The position numbers were made by a program, and so were the translations under genes. From Porticoccus sp. W117 (lineage in GTDB: Bacteria; Pseudomonadota; Gammaproteobacteria; Pseudomonadales; Porticoccaceae), in the NCBI RefSeq assembly GCF_030341905.1, contig NZ_JATAAF010000001.1, positions 186,001 through 250,000 of the forward strand: a DNA stretch of 64,000 nt. The letters are read 5' to 3'. Positions 9,170-20,101 of this stretch are shown piece by piece. Under the pieces are notes generated by a model, which was given only the letters and a program-made list of their open reading frames with translations, had not been told where the DNA came from and made no database searches. Within the stretch, counting starts at the first letter, position 1; each line of letters starts with the position of its first letter.

Positions 9170-10382
9170 GTGCCAGCCTCCGTTTGATGTTGCTTTCCAC
9201 CACAAAGTGGTCGATCAGGGGCGCGAACAGGTTGGCGAACAGAATCGCCAGCATCATGCCCTCAGGGAATGCGGGGTTGAGTACACGAATCAGTACTACC
9301 ATCACACCGATGAGCATACCGAAGTAAACTTTGCCGGTATCGGTCATGGAAGCGGACACCGGGTCGGTGGCCATAAACACCATGCCGAACGCGAAGCCAC
9401 CAACAACCATGTGCCAGTACCAGGGCATATGCATCATCGGGTTGGAGCTGTCGCCGGCCACTGCGTTCAACAACGTAGACAGACCGATCATACCCAGCAT
9501 CACACCCAGCATAATGCGCCAGGAGGCAATTCTCATGGCCAGCAAAATGGCGCCGCCGATAAAGATGGCCAGAGTAGAGGTTTCGCCAATGGAACCCTGG
9601 ATATTGCCGTAGAAGGCATCCAGCCAGCTGATTTGCTGCTCCAGCACGGCAATGCCGTCGCTGTAGGCAATAGACAGCGCCGTAGCGCCAGTAAAGCCAT
9701 CCACCATAGTGGCAGCGCCAGTAGCCCATACCGCATCACCGGACATAGACGCCGGGTAAGCAAAGAACAGGAAGGCACGGCCGGTAAGCGCCGGGTTAAG
9801 GAAGTTTTTGCCGGTACCGCCAAACACCTCTTTGCCGATCACCACACCAAAGGTAATACCGATGGCGGCCATCCACAGGGGCAGGTCAGGTGGGCAAGAC
9901 AGGGCGAACAGGATAGAAGTTACAAAGAAGCCTTCGTTGACTTCGTGACCGCGCTTCATGGCAAACAGCACTTCCCAGAAACCGCCGACAATAAAGGCGA
10001 CAGCGTAAATAGGCAGGAAGTACATGGCACCGTGAATGATGCAGTCGTAAATGCTGTTGGGGCTAAAACCCGCCAGCGAAGCAGTAGCCGCTATACGCCA
10101 GCCTTCAACCGCTGCAGGATCTGCCAGAGTCGACAGCCACAGGTTGGCCTGGTGGCCAACGTTGTACATGCCGTAGAACATGGCCGGGAAAGTGGCCAGC
10201 CAAACGGTGATCATCACCCGCTTGAGGTCAACACCATCGCGCACGTGAGAGGCGTTCTTGGTGGTTGCCTTGGGCGAGAAGCAGATGGTGTCAATGGCTT
10301 CGTACAGTGCAAACCACTTTTCGTGCTTGCCGCCCTTATGGAAGTCGGGCTCGATCTTTTCGAGATAATTGCGAAGACTCAT
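9162..10382 (-). CDS. nqrB: Na+-NQR subunit B
   Basis: NqrB is the large membrane subunit that binds riboflavin and a second covalent FMN and takes part in sodium movement and quinone reduction. The FMN attachment motif appears as [10 protein letters not shown]. The 406-residue protein has about ten hydrophobic segments and begins [32 protein letters not shown], typical of the family, with [16 protein letters not shown] following. It lies five bases after nqrA and overlaps nqrC by eight. Confidence 0.97.
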   Translation of the reverse strand: MSLRNYLEKIEPDFHKGGKHEKWFALYEAIDTICFSPKATTKNASHVRDGVDLKRVMITVWLATFPAMFYGMYNVGHQANLWLSTLADPAAVEGWRIAATASLAGFSPNSIYDCIIHGAMYFLPIYAVAFIVGGFWEVLFAMKRGHEVNEGFFVTSILFALSCPPDLPLWMAAIGITFGVVIGKEVFGGTGKNFLNPALTGRAFLFFAYPASMSGDAVWATGAATMVDGFTGATALSIAYSDGIAVLEQQISWLDAFYGNIQGSIGETSTLAIFIGGAILLAMRIASWRIMLGVMLGMIGLSTLLNAVAGDSSNPMMHMPWYWHMVVGGFAFGMVFMATDPVSASMTDTGKVYFGMLIGVMVVLIRVLNPAFPEGMMLAILFANLFAPLIDHFVVESNIKRRLARG

Positions 10383-10387
10383 CGCGA

Positions 10388-11746
<1,359 letters not shown>

Positions 11747-11971
11747 CTACTCACGCAGTATTAAAAAGAAGACTTTATGGTATTCCGTAGCACTCAGTCA
11801 GAGCCCCGGAACACGCCAATTCATTTGCATTTTAGGTATTATCAGCGGCCTGAAAATTACAGACCAAACGGCGCCGAATTATAAAGGCAGGCGCGCTTGA
11901 TTACCAGACATCGGTCGGGGTTATTACCACCCTTAACGGGCAGGAAGCACCGAGGAAATCAAAGACTTATC

Positions 11972-12054
11972 GGTTGCGGGTTATGTGTTTCGGGTTGCGG
12001 ATTTAGGGTTTCGGCTGCGAACTGCCCGCAACCCGTAACGTGCGACACGAAACA
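11972..12054. repeat. Inverted heptad array 2 (between gap and nqrA)
   Basis: Seven consecutive 7-base units (11972-12020) vary around GGTTGCG: GGTTGCG, GGTTATG, TGTTTCG, GGTTGCG, GATTTAG, GGTTTCG, GCTGCGA. They face four units on the other side (12027-12054): CGCAACC, CGTAACG, TGCGACA, CGAAACA, which are near reverse complements. The unit differs from those of the other arrays, but the architecture is the same. Confidence 0.75.
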
Positions 12055-12062
12055 AAAAGCAA

Positions 12063-12086
12063 AAAACCCCGCCGAAGCGAGGTTTT
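12063..12086 (-). terminator. Rho-independent terminator after gap
   Basis: On the minus strand a 10-bp stem with a TTCG tetraloop (12063-12072 paired with 12077-12086, one G-T wobble) is followed by a T-run, about 30 bases past the gap stop codon. Confidence 0.85.
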
Positions 12087-12116
12087 CCAAGGGTTCAGAT
12101 CGGACAAAACGCCCTA

Positions 12117-13583
12117 TCAAACCTCCTTCGGATACACATCCCAGGAAACGCCGGCCATTTCTTCCAAGCAGCGCACTACCTGGCAGCTGTAGCCAAATTC
12201 ATTGTCGTACCAGCAGTACAGCACCGCGCTGTCACCGGAGATAATGGTGGCCTTGGCATCGTAGATACAGGCGTGGCGGGAACCGACAAAGTCGCTGGAT
12301 ACCACTTCCGGAGATTCGGTAAAGTCGATCTGCTGCTGCAACGGTGAGTGCAGCGCCACGGAACGCATGTACTCGTTAAACTCGTCCTTGTTGCTGGCGC
12401 TGCCCATCTTCAGATTGAGGATCGCCATAGACACATTGGGCGTAGGTACGCGAATGGCGTTGCCGGTGAGTTTGCCTTCCAGTTCTGGCAGTGCCTTGGA
12501 AACCGCGCTGGCAGCACCGGTTTCGGTAATCACCATATTCAGTGGCGCGGCGCGGCCACGGCGCTCGGCACTGTGGTAGTTATCGATCAGGTTCTGGTCG
12601 TTGGTAAAGGCGTGTACGGTTTCTACATGGCCGTGTTCAACGCCGTACTTGTCCATCACCGCTTTCAACACCGGGGTAATGGCGTTGGTGGTACAGGACG
12701 CGGCAGAGATGATTTTGTCTTCCGGCAGAATATCTTTGTGGTTGATGCCGTACACCACATTTTTCAGGCTACCCTTGCCCGGTGCCGTCAGCAACACTTT
12801 GGAAACACCCGGGCATTCCAGGTGCTGGCCCAAGCCCGCTTCATCGCGCCACACACCGGTGTTGTCCACCACAATGGCGTTATTGATACCGTATTCGGTG
12901 TAGTCCACTTCTGACGGGTTGTTGGCATAGATAATCTTGATGGGGTTGCCGTTACACACCAGCACTTCGTTTTCTTCGTCGATGCGAATGGTGCCGTGGA
13001 AGGTGCCGTGCACCGAATCCCGGCGCAGCAGGCTGGCGCGTTTTACCAGGTCGTTCTTGGCCTTGCCGCGGCGTACCACAATAGCCCGCAAACGCATCAC
13101 ATCACCACCACCGGCTTTCTCAACCAGCAGGCGCGCCATCAAGCGACCAATACGGCCAAAACCGTACAGCACGACATCCTGAGGTTGAGGCAGTGGCTTG
13201 GAATCGCTATTCAGGGCATCCGCCAGCTCTACCCGTAGGAATTCTTCCGGCGACTGACCGTTACCCTGATCCATGTGCTTGGAGGTGAGCTTACCCAGGT
13301 CGATATGGGCGTGACCCAAATTGAGGTTCAGCAGCGCTTGCAGCATGGGGTAGGTTTCAAACTCAGAAACCTCGTTGTGCTCAACCTGGCGCACCCGGCG
13401 GTGGGCCTTCATGATATCGATCACAGACTGGTTCACCAGGGTGCGATCGTAAAGGTAAATCCCCACATTGCGCTCACGGTTGAGCTTGCCAATGATGGGA
13501 ATCATCGCTTCTGCCAGTGCTTCACGCTCTTTCCAGTCAGCGAAGAAGTCGGCGGGTTGGGGTCTTGGGTCGGTCACGGTCAT
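12117..13583 (-). CDS. gap: Glyceraldehyde-3-phosphate dehydrogenase, long form
   Basis: This enzyme converts glyceraldehyde 3-phosphate to 1,3-bisphosphoglycerate. The 488-residue protein is about 150 residues longer than the classic enzyme. An N-terminal extension of roughly 130 residues precedes the Rossmann motif YGFGRIGR (about 140-147), and the catalytic cysteine is C297 in SAASCTTN. A long form of this kind is found in Pseudomonas and relatives. The C-terminal WYDNEFGYSCQVVRCLEEM is canonical. Its neighbourhood of nqr on one side and mfd further away recalls the Pseudomonas order. Cofactor preference cannot be read from sequence alone. Confidence 0.95.
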   Translation of the reverse strand: MTVTDPRPQPADFFADWKEREALAEAMIPIIGKLNRERNVGIYLYDRTLVNQSVIDIMKAHRRVRQVEHNEVSEFETYPMLQALLNLNLGHAHIDLGKLTSKHMDQGNGQSPEEFLRVELADALNSDSKPLPQPQDVVLYGFGRIGRLMARLLVEKAGGGDVMRLRAIVVRRGKAKNDLVKRASLLRRDSVHGTFHGTIRIDEENEVLVCNGNPIKIIYANNPSEVDYTEYGINNAIVVDNTGVWRDEAGLGQHLECPGVSKVLLTAPGKGSLKNVVYGINHKDILPEDKIISAASCTTNAITPVLKAVMDKYGVEHGHVETVHAFTNDQNLIDNYHSAERRGRAAPLNMVITETGAASAVSKALPELEGKLTGNAIRVPTPNVSMAILNLKMGSASNKDEFNEYMRSVALHSPLQQQIDFTESPEVVSSDFVGSRHACIYDAKATIISGDSAVLYCWYDNEFGYSCQVVRCLEEMAGVSWDVYPKEV

Positions 13584-13690
13584 GTCCTGCCATTGCGGTG
13601 AAAAAAGTGGGCGTTATTATCCGGGCTCAAACCCGGCTATGCAACAAAATGGTCACAAAACAGGCAATCAAATTGGGGTAGCGATTTACG

Positions 13691-13790
13691 GTCATTGCGA
13701 GCCACGAAGTGGCGCGGCAATCTCGTGACTTTGGAGTGCTTTAGGCAGGCGCGCTGTGGATGGAGATCGCCGCGCTGCGCTCGCGATGAC
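13691..13790. repeat. GTCAT...ATGAC inverted-repeat element (copy 2)
   Basis: The element begins GTCATTGCGAGCCACGAAGT and ends GCGCTCGCGATGAC. It lies between the start of gap and the end of the SLC13 permease gene and ends seven bases from that gene. It resembles the element at 62363-62452 most closely. Confidence 0.88.
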
Positions 13791-13796
13791 AGTTAC

Positions 13797-15632
13797 CTAA
13801 AAGCCATACATCTGCGGCAACAACCAACTAATGGTGAGCCACAAAATCACGGTTAAAGGCACACCAACGCGCACAAAGTCCATAAAGCTGTAACTACCGG
13901 TGTTCATCACCAGCAAATTGGTCTGGTAAGCCATGGGCGTGGCGAAGCTCATGTTGGCGCCAAACAACACCGCCAGCACAAAGGCTTCCGGGGGCAGTCC
14001 CAGCTGCTGGGCAATGCTGATGGCGATGGGGGTACCAATAACTGCAGCGGCGTTGTTGGAGACCACATTGGTGAGTATCGCCATTAACAGCACCAGGCCG
14101 GCAAACAGACCGTGGATGGGTAAATAAGCGGCAACTTTGACAAACCCGGAGGCCAGCCAATCTGTTGCCCCCGTGGATATCAGGGCATTACCCAAGGCCA
14201 AGCTGGCCACCACGATCAGCACCACTTGCGCACTCAAGGCCCGCTGCACATCCCGCCAGGTCAGGCAATTGGTAAACATCATCAACAGCGCGCCACAGAC
14301 CGCACTGATGGCGATGGGCAAAATCCCCAGCGCCGCCACCACAATCACCGCAGCCATCACCCACAACGCCCGGTGGGCACGATGGGAATGGGGCAATTCG
14401 GTGGTGGCATCCAGCACCAGCAATTGGCCGCTGCGGCGGATATCTTCAATGTTCTCGCCAGGGCCTTGAATCAACAACACATCCCCCAGGCGCAATTTCA
14501 CCTTGGCAATGCCATAGGGCATTTCTTCCAGCACCCGGCCCTTGCGGTGAATGGCGATTACCGCCACCTGATAACTGTGCAAAAAGCGAATCTCGTTAAG
14601 GGTGCGGCGCACCAGTGGCGAGCCGCGATCCACCACCAGCTCCGCCATATGTTGATCCGGGGCGGTAAGGGGGTTTTCCTCATCCACCACCTTGCCCGAG
14701 GAAAACAGTTTGCCACTGAGCAGGGATTCGTACTCTTTCAGTTTGCTGGGGGTATCCCGAACCAGCAGGCGATCCCCTGCCCGCACCGTGGCATCCGGCA
14801 GCGGGAATACATAGTTCTGTTTGCTGCGGCGTATACGGGTAATCTGAATATTGCCGTCGGTTTTCTCAATAATCTCGCGCACCGTGCAATCCACACAGTG
14901 GCTGTCTTCAGGGATATAAATATGAGCCGTAAAAATGCGCGGCGAATCGTCGTCCACCAGTGCACCGCGAGTGGGCAACAGGCGCGGGGCAATCAGCCAC
15001 AGGTACAACACCCCTACCCCCATCATCACCAGGCCGGGGACAAAGAAATCGAACATGCCGATTTGCTCCAGCCCCAAATCCGCTGCCACGCTCACCACCA
15101 ACAGGTTGGTGGAGGTGCCGATGGTGGTGAGCATGCCGCCCAGAATGGTGGCAAAGCTGATGGGCATCAGGGTGCCGGATACCGACGTTTTGGTGCGACT
15201 GGCCACCGTTACCAGAATGGGTAACAGCAGCACCACAATGGGCGTGTTGTTCACAAACGCACTCAGCAGCGCTGCCACCACCAGGGCCACAAACAGCGAC
15301 AGGAACGGGCTGTAGCCCCACAACTTGGCCAATACCCGGCCTACTGGCTCCAGCGCACCGGTGCGCACAAGGCCATGGCCCACAATCATCAGCGCACAGA
15401 CCGCAATCAATGCCTGGTGGCCAAAACCGGAGAAAAAACTGGTGGGGCTAAGGGCAACGCCCTCGGCGCTGGTGTAGGGAAACAGGGTAAAGCCGATGGT
15501 AAGCAGCACCACCACAAACAAACTGGAAGTTTCCAGGGGAATACGTTCACGGGAAAACAGAAACAGCGCAAATGCGGTCAAAATCATTGACGCAATAGCG
15601 TGGCCATTCAGGGTTCCAGAAACAATTTCCAT
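13797..15632 (-). CDS. SLC13-family permease with two TrkA-C domains
   Basis: This protein of about 611 residues has two blocks of membrane helices flanking a soluble middle. The first block includes VNNTPIVVLLLPI and the second VVSNNAAAVIGTPIAI, the paired NxxP/NNAA hairpin motifs of the divalent anion:Na+ symporter superfamily. The middle carries two TrkA-C (RCK-C) type domains, ITRIRRSKQNYVFPLPDATVRAGDRLLV and VAVIAIHRKGRVLEEMPYGIAKVKLRLGDVLLI. Substrates of such proteins range from sulfate to dicarboxylates, and I cannot assign one. The start at 15632 (MEIVSGTLNGHAIAS) is chosen over an ATG 12 codons upstream, as it puts the first helix near the N-terminus; neither has a strong ribosome-binding site. 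Confidence 0.88.
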   Translation of the reverse strand: MEIVSGTLNGHAIASMILTAFALFLFSRERIPLETSSLFVVVLLTIGFTLFPYTSAEGVALSPTSFFSGFGHQALIAVCALMIVGHGLVRTGALEPVGRVLAKLWGYSPFLSLFVALVVAALLSAFVNNTPIVVLLLPILVTVASRTKTSVSGTLMPISFATILGGMLTTIGTSTNLLVVSVAADLGLEQIGMFDFFVPGLVMMGVGVLYLWLIAPRLLPTRGALVDDDSPRIFTAHIYIPEDSHCVDCTVREIIEKTDGNIQITRIRRSKQNYVFPLPDATVRAGDRLLVRDTPSKLKEYESLLSGKLFSSGKVVDEENPLTAPDQHMAELVVDRGSPLVRRTLNEIRFLHSYQVAVIAIHRKGRVLEEMPYGIAKVKLRLGDVLLIQGPGENIEDIRRSGQLLVLDATTELPHSHRAHRALWVMAAVIVVAALGILPIAISAVCGALLMMFTNCLTWRDVQRALSAQVVLIVVASLALGNALISTGATDWLASGFVKVAAYLPIHGLFAGLVLLMAILTNVVSNNAAAVIGTPIAISIAQQLGLPPEAFVLAVLFGANMSFATPMAYQTNLLVMNTGSYSFMDFVRVGVPLTVILWLTISWLLPQMYGF

Positions 15633-15772
15633 GGTAATTATCTTTATTGTGACCCGGAGGATTGGCATGCTAACACGTCAAAGCACGCTACTGAACCGCA
15701 GTCCGTACCCATAAAGTAGAGGCATTCAAGAATGGCACTCTTAAGGGCAATTTTCGCCTTATCCTGAAAAAA

Positions 15773-16417
15773 TCACGCCTCCGGTGGGTCAAGGTTTAAC
15801 TTGCCCACCGCGAGCGCCACCTGGGTGCGTGAGCGCACTCCCAATTTGCGAAAAATCGCCGTCATATGCGCCTTGATTGTGGCTTCGGTGACATCCAGTT
15901 CGTAGGCAATTTGTTTGTTGAACAGCCCTTCTGCCAACATGGTCAGTACCAGGTACTGTTGTGGCGTCAGCGTCGCTATGGCCTCCATGATGCGGGTTTC
16001 GTCTTCATCCGGCGCCAACCCCTGGCCAATCTCCGCAGGCAACCATTGTTGACCGTTATTCACCGTTTCAATAGCGGTGGCAATCTGTTCAGGGCTGGAC
16101 GATTTGGGCAAAAAGCCCCGCGCCCCAAACTCCATGGCGCGGCGCACCACTTCCGGACGCTCATCGCCAGACACCACCAGCACAGGAATACCCTCGTGGT
16201 GGCCTTTCAGGTAAGCCAGGGCACTAAAACCGTGAGCGCCAGGCATATGTAAATCCAATAACACCAAGGTAGCGTCCGGGTGCTCTGCCAGCGTTGTTTG
16301 CAAACTCTGCATACTGTCCGCTTGCAGCATTTCTATGTCACTGTCCAGGTTGTTCAATAATTGGGATATGGCCGTGCGAAACAGCGGGTGGTCGTCAGCA
16401 ACGATGGTTTTTTTCAT
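15773..16417 (-). CDS. LuxR-type response regulator, CrbR-like
   Basis: This 214-residue protein has a receiver domain with phosphoacceptor D55 (in LLDLHMPG) and acidic pair DD near residues 8-9. A C-terminal LuxR/FixJ helix-turn-helix follows (LTPQQYLVLTMLAEGLFNKQIAYELDVTEATIKAHM). Its ATG overlaps the end of the hybrid kinase by four bases, so it is the likely partner. The kinase's symporter-like input domain and the adjacent symporter genes match the CrbS/CrbR (Vibrio) and MxtR/ErdR (Pseudomonas) systems, which switch on acetyl-CoA synthetase and acetate use. The assignment is by architecture and context. A likely operator is the 12-bp motif at 19953, 23557 and 26585. Confidence 0.85.
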   Translation of the reverse strand: MKKTIVADDHPLFRTAISQLLNNLDSDIEMLQADSMQSLQTTLAEHPDATLVLLDLHMPGAHGFSALAYLKGHHEGIPVLVVSGDERPEVVRRAMEFGARGFLPKSSSPEQIATAIETVNNGQQWLPAEIGQGLAPDEDETRIMEAIATLTPQQYLVLTMLAEGLFNKQIAYELDVTEATIKAHMTAIFRKLGVRSRTQVALAVGKLNLDPPEA

Positions 16418-19400
16418 GTTTTGTCACCTTTAATGGTTTGTAAAATCGCCGCGAGACGCTTTGTATCCACTGGTTTGAACATCTGCTGATAGCCTGCAGC
16501 TGTGACTTTATTGGCCACTTGTTCGCTGGCGTCGGCGCTGATAACAATCACCGGCACATCACTATAGGGCTGCGGTAATTGCGACAGCAGTTCGACACCG
16601 TTGAGGCGTTGCTCCAGGTGATAATCCAACAGCCACACATGGGGGGGTTGCTGCAATGCCACCAGCTGCTCAACCTCCGTGCGGTTTTGGGCGCAACTAA
16701 CCTGACAACCCCACTGCTGCAACAGGCTTTGCATACCGCGCAGAATATCCTCCTCGTTATCCACGCAGAACACTCTGAGTCCCTGCAAATTTACTGCCTG
16801 CTGATTCTCCGAAGGCACATCCACTGCTCCCTCGCCCACTTCGCCGCGATTCAGTTCAACACTGAAAACCGAACCATTGCCAGGTTCGGATTGCACTTGA
16901 ATACGGTGCTGCAATAACTTGGCCATGCGGCGGGCGATAGTCAGCCCCAGGCCGAGCCCTTTATCGACTCCGCGGGCTCCTGGGCTCAGGCGCTCAAATT
17001 CCTCAAAGATTTTTTCCATGGCATCGCTGCCAATCCCCGGCCCGGTATCCCACACCTCCACACGCAGCTGCCGGTTCACCCGACGGCAACCCAACAGCAC
17101 CCTCCCGCGTCTGGTGTAATGTATGGCGTTGCTGAGAAAATTCTGCAGTATTCGCCGCAGTAAATGCCGGTCGCTCCACACCCACACTGAGCAAGGCACC
17201 GAATGCAGGGCAATGCCTTTGGTTTCTGCCACCAGGCGAAATTCAACCGCCAGTTCTTCCAACAACTCACCAATATTGAAATTGCAAAATTGCGGCACCA
17301 GCTTGCCGCTATCCAGGCGGGATATTTCCCGCAGCGCGGCAATTAAATTTTCAGCAGCGGTGAGCGATTTGTCGATATAACCCAACTGTTGTTCAACTTC
17401 TCCAGAATCGGTTTTGTCCGGCTGATTTTTGAACACGTCCAGAAACAGGCGTGCGGAACTGATGGGCTGTAACAGGTCGTGGCAAGTGGCCTGCATAAAA
17501 CGGGTTTTGCTGACGTGCACCTGATGCAGTTCGAGGGTGCGCTCGGCAATGCGTTCTTCCAGGTTTTCCTTGGCTTTTTCCAGCTCGTTTAATACCAGCT
17601 GATAATCACTGATGTCTGTATAGGTGGTTACGTACCCCCCGTTGGGCATGGGGTTACCCACCACCTGCAAGGTAATGCCACTGGGCAGAGTGCGCTCTGA
17701 GCGATGCGTGGATCCAGCGCGCAGCTGTTCCAGGCGCTTGTCGATTTCTGCCGGAGTGTTACCGCCGTTTCCGAGTAGCCCCCGCTCGGCGTTGTAGCGA
17801 TATACCTCGCGAATGGGGCAGCCCACGTAGAGCAAGCGAGGTGGGTAATCAAATAACTCCTGATAGCGGTGGTTCCAGGCAACCACTCGCAATTCGCTGT
17901 CCACTACCATAATGCCCTGGGTGACAGTTTCCACCGTTGTCTGCAACAGTTCACGGCTGAATTGCAACTGTTGCGAAGCGCCACCAACCAGCGCGGCAAT
18001 ATCACGCAATTGCAGCTGTTTGGCACTGGCCAGGCGTTTGATGGTGCTGCGTGCGGAAGCGGCGCCAATAAACCCCGCCAGTGATTGCTCCACCCGATTA
18101 ACCACAAACTCCGGCGCCCAGTCGTCGTCCAGCAATCGCTGGCGCGCCTGTTCCTCGCAATCGCGCCACAACTGATGTCGCTGCTCAGCGCTGAGAAACG
18201 GGTCAATCACCAGGCGTAGCCTGCCGGTTTGAATACTGGACAACGCCAGCGGTTGCTGTGATTGTCCAGGCTGAAAATCCAGCCCTACAAAAGCATCTGC
18301 CTGGGTAATATCCTGCTCGCCAGGCCTGCTGCCATAAGACACCAGCACCATAAACAACATATTGGGCAACAGACTCCACAGTACCCCGTGACTGAGCGGG
18401 TCAAGGAAGTCCACGCCAAGCAACGCCTGAGGACGCAACCAACTGATTCCGGCGGGGCCGTCACTGAGTATGGGGCTGTTATCCGCCAGCAACAGCGGCC
18501 ACAACAAACAGTAAAACCAGGCCAGTAAACCCACCACCAGCCCCACATAAATTCCGCGGGCGTGAATGCGACGCCAGTAAATACCTGCCACCAATGCCGG
18601 GGCCAGCTGGGCAAAACAGGCGAAAGACACCAGGCCGATTCCCGCCAGGCTTTCGTTGCGAATAATCAACTGGTTGACTGCCCAGCCGCCCCACATCATG
18701 GCGAGAATGCAGATACGCCGAATCCAGCGCAGATTGCGGCCCAGGCTTTCAGGGCGGAACCAGCGGCTGCACCAGCGCAGCAGCAATGGCACCAGAATTT
18801 CGTTGGAAATCATCACCGACAGGGTGACAACCGCAACAATCACCATGCCACTGGCGGCGGAGAAACCACCGATAAATGCCAGCTGGCTCAACAGCGGGAA
18901 GCCGCTGTCCATAGGCAAACGCAATACAAAGGTTTCTGCCGATACATCACTGCCCAAAAAGTAATGTTGCGCCACAAAAGTAATGGGCAATACCACCAAC
19001 ATAATCAACAACAGATACAGCGGAAACAGCCAGCGGGATTTTGTCAGATCGCGGCGATCCTGGTATTCCACCACCATCACATGAAACTGTCTGGGCAGGC
19101 AGATAATCGCCAGCAGTGCCAGCAAACCCATGGTGACGTAACGGCTGTTAAAGGGTGTGTCTGCCCAGGCTGAATAATTGCTCTCGACGATGGCCTGTAT
19201 GCCGGCCGGGTTGCTGTTCACATCAAAAGCGATCATCAGGGCAAGACCGGCAACCGCCAACAGGGCAAACAGTTTCACCACTGATTCGAACGCCAGCGCC
19301 GACATCATGCCGCGGTTGCGCTCCCGGCCCTCAACGTGGCGAGTGCCAAAAATCATGGAGAACAACGCCAGCAACAGTGCCACCATCATCACACTGTCGA

Positions 19401-19872
19401 ATTCGTAACCGGCAATGGCATCGCTGTCTATGGGCGTGCCCAGGGTATCCATGGCCAGCGACACCGCTTTCAATTGCAAAGCGATATAGGGCAGAGAACC
19501 GATAACCGCCACCAGGGCAACACAACCTGCCAGAATCTGCCGTTTGCCATAACGAGTGCCGATAAAATCTGCGATGGAGGTGGTCTTATGGCGCGCACCG
19601 GTCCATACCAGTTTTTGCAAAAAGCCCATACCAAACACAAACAACAGCGCTGGTGCCAGGTAGATGGGCATGTATTCCCAGGTGTGCTGAGCAGCAGTGC
19701 CCACCGCGCCAAAATAGGTCCAGGAACTGCAGTACACTGCCAAGGTAAGACTGTAGATATAAGGATGCAGCCGGGAAAACCAGCCGGTACGACGCTCTGC
19801 CCACCAGGCGATGGACACCAGCAGCACCATGTAACTCAGCGCCAATAGCAGTAAGAACGATTGTGTTGTCAC
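16414..19872 (-). CDS. Symporter-fused hybrid sensor histidine kinase, CrbS-like
   Basis: This 1152-residue protein joins a sodium:solute symporter-like membrane domain (about 1-500, roughly 13 helices) to signalling modules: a linker, a PAS domain (about 645-760, TVETVTQGIMVVDSELRVVAWN), and a HisKA domain with phospho-histidine H798 in CHDLLQPISSARLF. The ATPase domain follows with NFLSNAIHYT, DTGPGIG and GLGLGLTIARRM, then a C-terminal receiver with D1083 and K1133. This matches CrbS/CbrA-like sensors, in which the transporter-like part senses or couples to a solute. The start is a GTG with no obvious ribosome-binding site, but an upstream stop leaves no earlier option. A candidate operator lies 80 bases upstream. 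It overlaps the regulator gene by four bases. Confidence 0.92.
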   Translation of the reverse strand: MTTQSFLLLLALSYMVLLVSIAWWAERRTGWFSRLHPYIYSLTLAVYCSSWTYFGAVGTAAQHTWEYMPIYLAPALLFVFGMGFLQKLVWTGARHKTTSIADFIGTRYGKRQILAGCVALVAVIGSLPYIALQLKAVSLAMDTLGTPIDSDAIAGYEFDSVMMVALLLALFSMIFGTRHVEGRERNRGMMSALAFESVVKLFALLAVAGLALMIAFDVNSNPAGIQAIVESNYSAWADTPFNSRYVTMGLLALLAIICLPRQFHVMVVEYQDRRDLTKSRWLFPLYLLLIMLVVLPITFVAQHYFLGSDVSAETFVLRLPMDSGFPLLSQLAFIGGFSAASGMVIVAVVTLSVMISNEILVPLLLRWCSRWFRPESLGRNLRWIRRICILAMMWGGWAVNQLIIRNESLAGIGLVSFACFAQLAPALVAGIYWRRIHARGIYVGLVVGLLAWFYCLLWPLLLADNSPILSDGPAGISWLRPQALLGVDFLDPLSHGVLWSLLPNMLFMVLVSYGSRPGEQDITQADAFVGLDFQPGQSQQPLALSSIQTGRLRLVIDPFLSAEQRHQLWRDCEEQARQRLLDDDWAPEFVVNRVEQSLAGFIGAASARSTIKRLASAKQLQLRDIAALVGGASQQLQFSRELLQTTVETVTQGIMVVDSELRVVAWNHRYQELFDYPPRLLYVGCPIREVYRYNAERGLLGNGGNTPAEIDKRLEQLRAGSTHRSERTLPSGITLQVVGNPMPNGGYVTTYTDISDYQLVLNELEKAKENLEERIAERTLELHQVHVSKTRFMQATCHDLLQPISSARLFLDVFKNQPDKTDSGEVEQQLGYIDKSLTAAENLIAALREISRLDSGKLVPQFCNFNIGELLEELAVEFRLVAETKGIALHSVPCSVWVWSDRHLLRRILQNFLSNAIHYTRRGRVLLGCRRVNRQLRVEVWDTGPGIGSDAMEKIFEEFERLSPGARGVDKGLGLGLTIARRMAKLLQHRIQVQSEPGNGSVFSVELNRGEVGEGAVDVPSENQQAVNLQGLRVFCVDNEEDILRGMQSLLQQWGCQVSCAQNRTEVEQLVALQQPPHVWLLDYHLEQRLNGVELLSQLPQPYSDVPVIVISADASEQVANKVTAAGYQQMFKPVDTKRLAAILQTIKGDKT

Positions 19873-19952
19873 GTATTATTTTTGTGCGCTTTTAAAACGC
19901 CTATCTACCCACCTTGCTGACAAAATGTCAGATTTTGCAGCCGCGCAAAATC

Positions 19953-19964
19953 CGACATTGGTCG
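19953..19964 (-). promoter_or_regulatory. Candidate CrbR-like operator, site C (upstream of the sensor gene)
   Basis: Read on the minus strand the site is CGACCAATGTCG, identical in all 12 positions to the site upstream of the prpE-like gene. It lies 80 bases before the sensor gene's start codon. An adjacent hairpin (TGTCAGATTTTGC at 19926-19938 with 19945-19957) partly overlaps it. Confidence 0.6.
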
Positions 19965-20026
19965 AACATCCTACCATCCAGCATTTTTTTGTTATTGACG
20001 TGGAGCAACCCTCCTATCCGGCAAGT

Positions 20027-20064
20027 AAAAAAAGGCCGCCCCATGAATTCAAACAAGGGCGGCC
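20027..20064 (-). terminator. Rho-independent terminator after the symporter gene
   Basis: GGCCGCCC (20034-20041) pairs perfectly with GGGCGGCC (20057-20064), and on the minus strand it is followed by a seven-base T-run (20033-20027). It closes the porin/DUF4212/symporter transcript before the sensor gene. Confidence 0.88.
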
Positions 20065-20101
20065 AAACAGGTAGGTAATAGTTGATAACGGTATTTATGG
20101 A

